Below, one piece after another: positions 6,827-13,250 of a DNA stretch of 15,265 bases; positions within the stretch are counted from its first letter, which is position 1; every line of letters begins with the position of its first letter. The DNA comes from DAOUMU01 sp034409055 (GTDB lineage: Bacteria; Chloroflexota; Anaerolineae; 4572-78; J111). A model generated the notes under the pieces. It searched no databases, was not told the origin of the DNA, and worked only from the letters and a program-made list of their open reading frames with translations. The stretch is taken from positions 1-15,265 of the forward strand of contig DAOUMU010000136.1 in the NCBI GenBank assembly GCA_034409055.1, given 5' to 3'. Position numbers and translations under genes: made by a program.

Positions 6827-6842
6827 GTTTCTGTTGCAAAAC
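6827..6842 (+). repeat. Second copy of the IS6-like end core TTCTGTTGCAAAAC
   Basis: Bases 6829-6842 repeat 4294-4307 exactly, in direct orientation. It lies just after palindromic element copy B and three bases before the start codon of the TIGR04076 gene, which therefore has no normal ribosome site. Confidence 0.35.
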
Positions 6843-6844
6843 CT

Positions 6845-7186
6845 ATGTCAAAACAAGTCGTTGGACTGGCGATTGAAGTGGTAGACATTCAGGGCCATTG
6901 TCCGGTCTACCGGGTCGGTGATCGTTTCCACATCCAGCAGGGATATCAATTAGTGGCCGATCAACCGGTATGCATGCATGCCCTGCAATCCTTGTGCCCC
7001 TACTATGTCCCCCTGAGTCGAGGCATTTCTCCCGATAGCCTGGGCCTGGCCGGATCTGACGGGGCCGCCTACGTGCAATGCCTGGACCCCCAACGCTACA
7101 CCGGCGGCGGTACGGTCACGTTCCGTATCACTGCGGAAAATTCAGGACCTCACGCCCCAGGGTTGCCGGACACTGGGGTGGAGTGA
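6845..7186 (+). CDS. TIGR04076 family small cysteine protein
   Basis: This 113-residue protein matches, from memory, the TIGR04076 family. The signature parts are GHCPVYRVGDRF (C19), PVCMHALQSLCPY (C43, H45, C51), an LSRGISP segment, GAAYVQCLDP (C79) and YTGGGTVTFRI. The spaced Cys and His residues suggest a metal or redox site, but the family's function is not established. About 17 residues (from TAENSG) extend past the usual end of the family. ATG at 6845 lacks a ribosome site: bases 6827-6842 are the IS6-like repeat and element B ends at 6821. The original promoter and leader have probably been replaced, and expression may be low. Confidence 0.8.
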   Translation: MSKQVVGLAIEVVDIQGHCPVYRVGDRFHIQQGYQLVADQPVCMHALQSLCPYYVPLSRGISPDSLGLAGSDGAAYVQCLDPQRYTGGGTVTFRITAENSGPHAPGLPDTGVE

Positions 7187-7193
7187 TCCTAAA

Positions 7194-7214
7194 GCGTGTT
7201 GCGTGTTGCGTGTT
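7194..7214. repeat. Heptad array GCGTGTT x3
   Basis: Three exact tandem GCGTGTT units are followed by GCGTAT. This is the same heptad (GCGTGTT/GCGTGCT) as in the left arm of element B 500 bp upstream, but here without a facing inverted arm. Confidence 0.7.
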
Positions 7215-7337
7215 GCGTATCGCTCGCTTGCGTGCCTATGGCGGCGTGCCCCCTGCCTTATGTTTTGCCCCTACGTCACCAACAAATTTGAAGAGAATAC
7301 TCTGACCGGTTGTTTAGCCGTGTGAGACAATTTTTAC

Positions 7338-7393
7338 ACTCCCCACTCCCCACTCCCCGCTCCTCGCTTCACGCTCCACGCTTGACGCTCAAC
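7338..7393. repeat. Degenerate heptad array, eight units
   Basis: Contiguous 7-bp units are ACTCCCC, ACTCCCC, ACTCCCC, GCTCCTC, GCTTCAC, GCTCCAC, GCTTGAC, GCTCAAC, then GTG. The units drift stepwise from ACTCCCC to GCTCAAC while the 7-bp phase is kept. The last units resemble the CTTCACG units of copy A. Confidence 0.75.
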
Positions 7394-7430
7394 GTGTTAT
7401 TTTGCCGGGGTAAAGGGCGGTGATACAATA

Positions 7431-7439
7431 AGGTGTAGG
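7431..7439 (+). promoter_or_regulatory. Candidate extended -10 promoter for the MoxR/VWA pair
   Basis: TGATACAAT is identical to the extended -10 before the MASE3 kinase. No good -35 lies 16-18 bp upstream, so it would depend on the extended -10. It is 51 bp before the GTG start at 7490. Confidence 0.35.
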
Positions 7440-7489
7440 GTGATAGACGATCACAGACCTGAGTATTACCCGGGGAGAATAATCATCAA

Positions 7490-8395
7490 GTGACAAGTAA
7501 AAAGATCGAATCAATCGACCAGGTACAGGATACCTTACGACAGCAGCTTTACATCGCCGAGCGGAGTTTGGCCACTTCGATCTACCTGGCTTTGAAGTTG
7601 GGTAAACCTTTGTTTCTGGAAGGCGAGGCCGGGGTAGGCAAAACCGAAGTGGCTAAAGTACTGGCCTCGATGTTGGGACGATCCCTGATCCGCTTGCAGT
7701 GCTATGAGGGCCTGGACGTCAACACCGCCGTGTATGAGTGGAATTACACCCGGCAAATGCTCGAGATTCGCCTGCTCGAGGCGACCGGCCACGTCAAGGA
7801 AGAAACCGCCCTCAAAAAGATATTTAGCGAGGAGTTTTTACTGAAAAGACCCCTGCTGCAAGCCATCGAGCAGATTAACGGGGTTGAACCGGTGCTGCTG
7901 GTGGATGAATTGGATCGAGCCGACGAGGAGTTTGAAGCCTTTCTGCTGGAGATTTTGTCCGATTTTCAGATCACCGTACCGGAGATTGGCACCATCAGGG
8001 CCGAACAGCCCCCTGTGGTGATCATTACCTCGAACCGCACCCGGGAGATCCACGACGCCCTCAAGCGGCGTTGTCTATACCATTGGATTGATTACCCCTC
8101 CTTTGAAAAAGAGTACAATATTGTGTTGGCCAAGGTGCCGGCAGCCCCGGAGCGACTGGCCGCTGAAGTGGTGGCCTTTGTGCAGGCCCTGCGGCAGCAA
8201 GACCTCTACAAGCTGCCCGGTATCGCCGAGACCCTGGACTGGATGGCCGCCCTGGTGGCCCTCGACCGGGAAGATCTGAGCGATGATATCATCAACGACA
8301 CCCTGGGGGTGCTGCTGAAATATCAGGACGACATTCGGCAGGTGCAAGGCCCGCTGGTCCAGGGAATCCTGGAAAGGATGAAGGCGGACGGATGA
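7490..8395 (+). CDS. MoxR-type AAA+ ATPase
   Basis: This 301-residue cytoplasmic ATPase has Walker A GEAGVGKT (45-52), Walker B LLVDELDR (136-143) and sensor 1 in VVIITSNRTREIHDALKRRC, with an arginine-finger-like segment. The C-terminal part is the helical lid typical of the MoxR family (about 280-350 residues). It resembles the CoxD-like branch that pairs with CoxE-like VWA proteins. These ATPases act as chaperones that remodel or insert cofactors into partner enzymes. The start is GTG at 7490; GGGGAG (7472-7477) is 12 bp away, a rather long gap. Its stop overlaps the next gene's start (ATGA at 8392-8395), so the two are translationally coupled. No molybdenum hydroxylase or CO-dehydrogenase gene is in view, so the client is unknown. 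Confidence 0.92.
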   Translation: MTSKKIESIDQVQDTLRQQLYIAERSLATSIYLALKLGKPLFLEGEAGVGKTEVAKVLASMLGRSLIRLQCYEGLDVNTAVYEWNYTRQMLEIRLLEATGHVKEETALKKIFSEEFLLKRPLLQAIEQINGVEPVLLVDELDRADEEFEAFLLEILSDFQITVPEIGTIRAEQPPVVIITSNRTREIHDALKRRCLYHWIDYPSFEKEYNIVLAKVPAAPERLAAEVVAFVQALRQQDLYKLPGIAETLDWMAALVALDREDLSDDIINDTLGVLLKYQDDIRQVQGPLVQGILERMKADG

Positions 8396-9585
8396 AAGAT
8401 GCCGGCCACGGCCATCTGCTACGCAATATGGTTTTGTTTGGCCGTTTGCTGCGAGCCTTGGGGCTGGATGTGACCCCAACCCACATTCTCGATCTGGTCG
8501 AGGGACTGAACTATATCGATATATGCCGGCGGGAGGATTTCAAAAACACCGCCCGGACGGTGCTGGTCAGCCGGTACGAACATCTGCCCCTGTTCGACCG
8601 GGCCTTTGACCTGTTCTGGCAGGCCAGGGCAGAGAACGAGCTGTCGATGATGGACCTGGGCATGCTTCTGCAAAAGATAGCCCGGCCTAAACCAGAAGAC
8701 CTCACCCCTGTCCAGGAGGAGGGGGATGGCTCTGATGCCGAGGGGGAATCGCGAGAGCCGCTGCTGGATAAGGTTTACACCTACAGCGCCCGGGAGGTGT
8801 TGCGACAGAAGGATTTTGCCGGGTTGAGCCCGGCAGAGTTGGCTGAAGTCAAACGCTGGATGCAGGCCATGGAGTGGCAACTGGAGCAGCGGCGCACCCG
8901 GCGCAAGACCTACGCCCCACGCGGAACCTACCTCGATATGCGGCGCACCCTGCGGCAAAACCTGCGCCACGGGGGGGAACCGCTGCAACTGGCCTGGCGC
9001 CGCCGCAAACAGAAGCGCCGGCCGCTGGTGGCCATTTGTGATATCAGCGGCTCGATGGAACGTTACGCCCGCGTTCTGCTCAAGTTTATCTATGTGATCA
9101 GTAATGGCCTGGAGAAGGTGGAGGCTTTTGTTTTTAGCACCCGCTTGACCCGGATTACCCGCCAGCTTAAGGAGCGGGATATTGATGTGGCTCTGGACCA
9201 GGCCACGGCTGCCATTCACGATTGGGCCGGCGGAACCCGCATTGGCGAGGCCCTCAAGACCTTCAACTACGAGTGGGGCCGGCGCGTCCTGGGCCAGGGG
9301 GCGATTGTACTCATCATCAGCGATGGCTGGGACCGGGGGGATATCGACCTGCTGGAGCGGGAGATGAAACGCCTGCAATTGAGCTGCCAGCGCCTGATCT
9401 GGCTCAACCCCCTGCTCGGTTCAAAAGACTATAAGCCCCTCACCCGGGGCATTCAAGCCGCCTTGCCTTACGTCGATGATTTTTTGCCGGTCCATAACCT
9501 GGCCAGCCTGGAGCAGTTGGGGGATCTCTTGCAACGCCTGGGTGAACGCCGGCCGGTGCGGCGGCAGCACGTGGGGCAACTTTGA
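8392..9585 (+). CDS. CoxE-like VWA domain protein
   Basis: This 397-residue protein has an N-terminal helical region (1-110), an acidic linker (about 110-125), a basic stretch (about 160-210, many R and K), then a VWA domain. The MIDAS metal site appears complete: DISGS at 217-221, T282 in GGTRIG and D311 in ISDGWDRGD. The C-terminal part (RLIWLNPLLG, then YVDDFLPVHNLASLEQLGDL) is characteristic of the CoxE-like family. It likely binds the upstream MoxR ATPase and recruits its client through a divalent metal. Start ATG 8392 overlaps the ATPase stop by 4 bp. A second copy of its last 45-55 codons exists at 12699-12866, so the locus has been duplicated. Confidence 0.92.
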   Translation: MKDAGHGHLLRNMVLFGRLLRALGLDVTPTHILDLVEGLNYIDICRREDFKNTARTVLVSRYEHLPLFDRAFDLFWQARAENELSMMDLGMLLQKIARPKPEDLTPVQEEGDGSDAEGESREPLLDKVYTYSAREVLRQKDFAGLSPAELAEVKRWMQAMEWQLEQRRTRRKTYAPRGTYLDMRRTLRQNLRHGGEPLQLAWRRRKQKRRPLVAICDISGSMERYARVLLKFIYVISNGLEKVEAFVFSTRLTRITRQLKERDIDVALDQATAAIHDWAGGTRIGEALKTFNYEWGRRVLGQGAIVLIISDGWDRGDIDLLEREMKRLQLSCQRLIWLNPLLGSKDYKPLTRGIQAALPYVDDFLPVHNLASLEQLGDLLQRLGERRPVRRQHVGQL

Positions 9586-9603
9586 TTTTTCAGGGGTTAC
9601 TTC

Positions 9604-9747
9604 CTATTCTTCCTCCAGTGGAGGGACTATGCCCAGTTGCTGCAGCAAGCCTAAGAAATCCCAGTTGGTCCAACTCTCCACGAGTTTGCCCCCAGCGACG
9701 CGATCGATGGTAATCCCCGTTTTGCTCTGATTTACCAGTGATAAATG
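9604..9747 (-). pseudogene. C-terminal fragment of a SnoaL-like ester cyclase
   Basis: The minus-strand frame ending in TAG (9604-9606) reads SKTGITIDRVAGGKLVESWT, then NWDFLGLLQQLGIVPPLEEE. This matches my memory of the C-terminus of SnoaL-like ester cyclases (typically 130-150 residues). Upstream on the same strand the frame meets TGA at 9748-9750 and then the end of the GH13 gene, so the first two thirds are missing. It has no start codon or promoter. It is convergent with the VWA gene, whose stop is 18 bp away. Confidence 0.7.
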
Positions 9748-9755
9748 TCATAACT

Positions 9756-12035
9756 TTAGGGTGCTTCCCATTTGTAGATGAAGCCACTTGAACTGGGCAA
9801 AGTGAAACTGCTGAAGTTTCCGTCGTTGGTTCGGATGGCCGTTGGATCCTGGATAGAATTGGTTCCGATTGGAGGAATATCATTAGCCCGATCAATATCA
9901 GCCAATTTTACCCAGATACCGGGGATACCGAAATCGACATCCACCTGAACTTCATGGTTTTCAAAGTTTAGCATGATTACCAGGGTGTCATACGCAAACT
10001 GATCAGGATGCGCTCTCCAGCCGACGACTTTCCGGCCCCCGCCCCGATTTGTGGCCATCCACGGCCCAATGATCCAGGCGAATTGTCCTGCCTCGGCTGG
10101 ATTGTAACCTCGTAGCTTCAGGCCGGGATAGCGCTGGCGTAACCGAGTTAGCCGGGCAGCCCATTGAAAAAATCCATGCTGCCCCAAATCTTCAGGCCAG
10201 TTGACTGTGACGATATTCCTCGGTCGCTCTGTGTTGAATTCCTGCCCCATGTAAATCATAGGTTGTCCCAGAGCGACCATAGTCGAAAACAAACCCAGGC
10301 GGGCTTTTCGTTCTTTTGCGGCTGGATTATCCAGGGCCGGCGTGTAGTGTATTTCATGAGGAATACTATGCTCGTCGTGGCTTTCGCAATAGTTGACCAC
10401 GTTGTTGGTGTGACTGGCAAAATTCTGTTTACTGAAATAGAAAATGTCGCCGAGGTTGTCGGTGTTGTAGTTCTGACTGTTATCAAATGGCCCTTCTCTG
10501 AGCAGCGCCTTGATTTTATCGTGAAACTGGTCACACCACTGGGCGTAACCGTTATAGCCCTGTCGATTGAGGTCGGGCTGGTTCGGTAAATTTTCCGCGA
10601 CGAGGAGAACGTCGGGTTTGAAATCTTTTAACTCTCTGGCCAGACGCTCCAGGAAGCCGTGATCCATATAGTGACTATGGGTCGCGTCAAATCGAAATCC
10701 ATCCACATGATATTCTTTGAGCAGAAGCTTGCAGGCATCAATAAGCATGTTTTGGACATCGGCCTTTTCTGTCGCTACTCGATTGCCCCACGGTGTTTCA
10801 CCGTTGAAATACAATCCACCTTCCTTTGGATTACCTTCTTCGCCTGGATGCTCCAGGATCATTTCCCACAGAGGATTAAATTTATTGCTGGTGTGATTGA
10901 AGACCTCATCTAACAGCACGGCTAAGCCCGTCTGGTGGGCCGTGTTTACCAGGTCACGCAGGTCATCGGGAGAGCCGAAATCTCGTTCAACCGTGAAATA
11001 GAGCGAGGGATCGTAACCCAATGTTTCAGGTCCCTGCATGCTCGGGAATTCAGCCAAAGGCATCAGGGAGAGGGCAGTGACACCAAGTTGATCAAAATAG
11101 CCCGTCTGAATGCGCTCAGTGATGCCCTTGAATTTGCCCTGGTGGCCTGGTTGGATATCCCGATCACCTTCCGTGAAACCATAGACACTCAGCTCATAGA
11201 GGATTAATTGGCCGGGATCCGGCGTGATCTGGTCAGCATCGTTCCACTGGAAAGAAGTCGGATCCACAATGACCGCATTGTTGTGGCGGAAGTCAGCGCC
11301 TAACCAACGGGCATAGGGGTCGGTGACATATTGCTGGAATCGCCCCTTGTGATCTGTTGGGACACCACCTTGCACGAAAAATTTGTATTCATCCCCTACT
11401 TTGGCCTGGTCCGTAATCGCCAACCAGATGTTGGGAAGGCCAAAGTACCCCTGATAGAGCTTCAGTTCGATAAATTTGCCTGGATCGGGCTGCTCGTGTC
11501 CCGGTCGTTGCCAATCGTTGAAACTGCCCATTAGATAAACTCGGGCTGCATTGGGCTGGTAAAGACCGAACAGAACCCGGCCGTCTGCCAACAGATTGGC
11601 CCCCAGGCCGGACAAGCCTCCGGTTCCTGGAACGTAGATACCCTGCTTAAAGGAAAGCTGCTTCAGAAAGGTTTCTGCCGAAATGGGCTCGGGTGCTTTA
11701 GGTTCAACCGGGTAAACGAAGGCTTTGTTTCCTTTGCACCAGATTTCGTTGGGAACCAGATCATCGCTGCCCAACTCAAGGGAACGGTAGTCACGATTCA
11801 GGCTGGAGTCCTCCCAAGGACCGGCGGTGCCAGGACCGTCTTTGAATTTGAAACTGAATTTCGGCTTTAAGGTGAAGTCCGGCGGCTGGTCCGAAATATC
11901 ATACACAAAGCCAAAGGCATCCTGTCCGGTCGGCGGAAAATCGCCCTGAATAGCCGACCCCACAGACCATATCCAGATATATGGTTCTTGAAAGCTGGGC
12001 TGGTTATCGTAATGTATCTTGATTTGGAAAGACAT
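9756..12035 (-). CDS. GH13 alpha-amylase-family glycosidase with N-terminal CBM41-like module
   Basis: This 759-residue protein has no signal peptide, so it is probably cytoplasmic. The N-terminal 110 residues (IKIHYDN..., FSFKFKDGPGTAGPWEDSSL, EIWCKGNKAFVYPVEP) look like a pullulanase-type CBM41 starch-binding module. Residues about 150-260 resemble CBM48 (VLFGLYQPNAARVYLMGSFN). The GH13 barrel follows with region I DEVFNH, region II GFRFD, region III VAEN and region IV ESHDEH, giving the catalytic triad D450, E481 and D554. A C-terminal beta-sandwich ends the protein. Family logic points to glycogen or starch processing by a branching, debranching or trehalohydrolase-like activity, and I cannot decide which. 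AGAGGA (12043-12048) precedes ATG at 12035. It lies between two broken genes, so it may have arrived with a rearrangement, but it looks intact. Confidence 0.9.
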   Translation of the reverse strand: MSFQIKIHYDNQPSFQEPYIWIWSVGSAIQGDFPPTGQDAFGFVYDISDQPPDFTLKPKFSFKFKDGPGTAGPWEDSSLNRDYRSLELGSDDLVPNEIWCKGNKAFVYPVEPKAPEPISAETFLKQLSFKQGIYVPGTGGLSGLGANLLADGRVLFGLYQPNAARVYLMGSFNDWQRPGHEQPDPGKFIELKLYQGYFGLPNIWLAITDQAKVGDEYKFFVQGGVPTDHKGRFQQYVTDPYARWLGADFRHNNAVIVDPTSFQWNDADQITPDPGQLILYELSVYGFTEGDRDIQPGHQGKFKGITERIQTGYFDQLGVTALSLMPLAEFPSMQGPETLGYDPSLYFTVERDFGSPDDLRDLVNTAHQTGLAVLLDEVFNHTSNKFNPLWEMILEHPGEEGNPKEGGLYFNGETPWGNRVATEKADVQNMLIDACKLLLKEYHVDGFRFDATHSHYMDHGFLERLARELKDFKPDVLLVAENLPNQPDLNRQGYNGYAQWCDQFHDKIKALLREGPFDNSQNYNTDNLGDIFYFSKQNFASHTNNVVNYCESHDEHSIPHEIHYTPALDNPAAKERKARLGLFSTMVALGQPMIYMGQEFNTERPRNIVTVNWPEDLGQHGFFQWAARLTRLRQRYPGLKLRGYNPAEAGQFAWIIGPWMATNRGGGRKVVGWRAHPDQFAYDTLVIMLNFENHEVQVDVDFGIPGIWVKLADIDRANDIPPIGTNSIQDPTAIRTNDGNFSSFTLPSSSGFIYKWEAP

Positions 12036-12200
12036 TGGGCGTTCCTCTTTGTATCTATAGTTTTAGTCATTCCTGGAGCAGAGTGACTCGTTTCTGGCAA
12101 GGTTGAGTTATCGTGATGCCGCCCTGCGGCATCACAGACGGCATAGCCCCAAGCGGAGAAAGGAAGGGCGGAAATGCGGACGAGGCCGCCACTGCTACCG
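12036..12200. other. Short intergenic region between GH13 and patatin fragment
   Basis: 165 bp. Apart from the hairpin at 12113-12135, I see no gene and no clear promoter. A TATAGA (minus strand, about 12055-12060) lacks a partner -35 at normal spacing. Confidence 0.4.
12113..12135. other. Perfect 9-bp hairpin upstream of the GH13 gene
   Basis: GTGATGCCG (12113-12121) and CGGCATCAC (12127-12135) form a perfect stem around CCCTG. There is no T run. It could be a repeat end, a terminator remnant of the patatin gene, or an operator for the GH13 gene, whose start is 78 bp away. Confidence 0.4.
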
Positions 12201-12689
12201 CTAAGGCCGTGGTCGGGTTTTTGATCTGGCTACCCGGTAGTCACGCATATACGGTTTCATAAATCGCCACAGCGCGCCTGATTGGACGTTGGCCGCATTG
12301 ATGACGAAGCGTGGTTTATCGGGCAGATCTTGCAGCGTTGCTTCGCCAAAGAGATGCTTCCGATACGCCCTGATCACCTTGTCCCCGATCGATTCGGGAC
12401 CGAGGGCTCCACCGATAATAACGCCCACATCAATCGTCCGGCCAGCGAGCTTCCGAATTGAAGCAACGACTTCCGAGCCGAATCGTTGTCCAACGCCTGC
12501 GTCGTCAAAAGACAACCTTGACCATTTGACGCCAAGCACCGCGGCGGTAATTGACCCTCCAGAAACACTTAAAATCCTGTCAATCTGGCTAAGGTAGCCA
12601 AGTTCATTCAGTCGCCACAGCACGCCAACGTGGAACAGCATAGCCCGATACCCGCCCTCTGACAGGCAGAGGGCGAGCCCAGGAGCGGA
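12201..12689 (-). pseudogene. Patatin-like phospholipase fragment, broken at both ends
   Basis: The minus-strand frame reads APGLALCLSEGGYRAMLFHV and continues GVLWRLNELG, RILSVSGGSITAAVLG, ending DYRVARSKTRPRP. The patatin features are the glycine-rich oxyanion loop (normally SGGGYRA, here SEGGYRA) and the nucleophile Ser of SVSGGS, plausibly intact. The frame before APGL has no start codon and meets a stop at 12702-12704, at the junction with the VWA fragment. After DYRV the usual continuation with the catalytic Asp (DG motif) is replaced by a short unrelated tail. The first usable ATG (12641) would skip the oxyanion loop. It is probably non-functional. The parent family normally hydrolyses acyl esters of lipids. 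Confidence 0.75.
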
Positions 12690-12698
12690 TAGTTTATA

Positions 12699-12866
12699 GG
12701 GTCAGAGAAATACGAGCCGCTCACTCGTGGGATTCAGGCTGCTCTGCCCTACGTCGATGATTTTATGCCGGTGCACAATCTGGCCAGCCTGGAGCAGTTG
12801 GGCGATCTTCTGCAGCGCCTGGGCGAATATTGACCGGTGCGGCGACAGCAGCCAGTGCGACGATAG
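12699..12866 (+). pseudogene. 3' end of a second CoxE-like VWA gene
   Basis: GSEKYEPLTRGIQAALPYVD, then DFMPVHNLASLEQLGDLLQR and LGEY, match the C-terminus of the 8392-9585 protein (GSKDYKPLTRGIQ...). TGA at 12831-12833 stops the frame early, but homology continues as PVRRQ to a TAG at 12864-12866. Everything upstream of the GS codons, including the whole VWA metal site, is absent and replaced by the patatin fragment. There is no start site. The nucleotide match is high but not identical, so the duplication is not very recent. Confidence 0.85.
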
Positions 12867-13110
12867 GCCGGCCGGTAAAATCGTCCGTTAAAGATCATCT
12901 ACAGACGGAAAAGCTGAGCTACAGCCTGGCTCTCATACCATGAATGGTGTATTCCTCAATAGACGAAACTTCTGAGTAATCTTTCATCTCTTTGGGGGAA
13001 AGTCCGAAACTTGTTTTATATCGGTAAGGACATAATATGCAACAGTATCCCCCTTTTGTCAGATTATTTTGGCGAAGGTATTGGATTTAAACCTGCATTG
13101 TTTTTTCTTG
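12867..13110. other. Intergenic region left of the IS element
   Basis: No supported gene. On the minus strand the frame of the gene interrupted by the IS stays open for 55 codons after its reconstructed TAA (13087-13089) down to 12922, but has no good start. CCGGTAAAATCGT (12872-12884) repeats 13 bp found inside the IS left end (13153-13165). Confidence 0.4.
13087..13110 (-). other. Displaced 3' end of the gene interrupted by the IS
   Basis: Removing the IS (13117-14656) and one 6-bp target copy joins the minus-strand gene at LLWGY to codons for QEKTMQV and a TAA at 13087-13089. These 24 bp are the original last seven codons and stop. Confidence 0.7.
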
Positions 13111-13116
13111 GTACCC
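13111..13116. repeat. Target-site duplication, left copy GTACCC
   Basis: GTACCC lies directly outside the TG end and is repeated at 14657-14662. Perfect copies indicate a fairly recent insertion. Confidence 0.8.
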
Positions 13117-13170
13117 TGTAAGTCACGGTAAAGTCATACCCCAGGACCAAAACCGGTAAAATCGTACCTG
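13117..13170. repeat. IS left end with two iterated transposase-binding-like motifs
   Basis: TGTAAGTCACGG is followed by GGTAAAGTCATACCCC-type units at 13127-13142 and 13155-13168 (GGTAAAATCGTACC), 28 bp apart. The first 26 bp match the right end perfectly. Confidence 0.7.
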
Positions 13171-13250
13171 GGGTAGCACCTTAACAAATTCATAGCCTCT
13201 CAGAGGCGATTTAGCGGTGTTGGGTTATGCTATCCTTAAGGAGGTGTCGT

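Larger units (their letters stand above)
7187..7489. other. Intergenic region between the TIGR04076 and MoxR genes
   Basis: About 300 bp hold no supported gene. It contains two heptad arrays (7194-7214 and 7338-7393), a TTTTGCCCCTACG stretch (about 7263-7275) recalling the REP-like arm at 3898, and the extended -10 motif at 7431-7439. Confidence 0.5.

Noticed and set aside
8419..9378. Long (319-codon) minus-strand frame opposite the VWA gene
   Set aside because: It is antisense to a well-supported VWA gene with an intact metal site. Its composition (P, L, Q, G rich) is typical of a shadow frame in GC-rich DNA.
9590..9895. 101-codon minus-strand frame at the end of the GH13 gene
   Set aside because: It is a shifted frame across the GH13 3' end and the ester cyclase remnant. 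The ester cyclase-like residues are in a different frame.
10164..10589. 141-codon plus-strand frame inside the GH13 gene
   Set aside because: It is antisense to conserved GH13 catalytic regions and has no family resemblance.
12113..12135. Hairpin read as a rho-independent terminator
   Set aside because: There is no T run on either side of the stem, so it is listed only as an unexplained hairpin.
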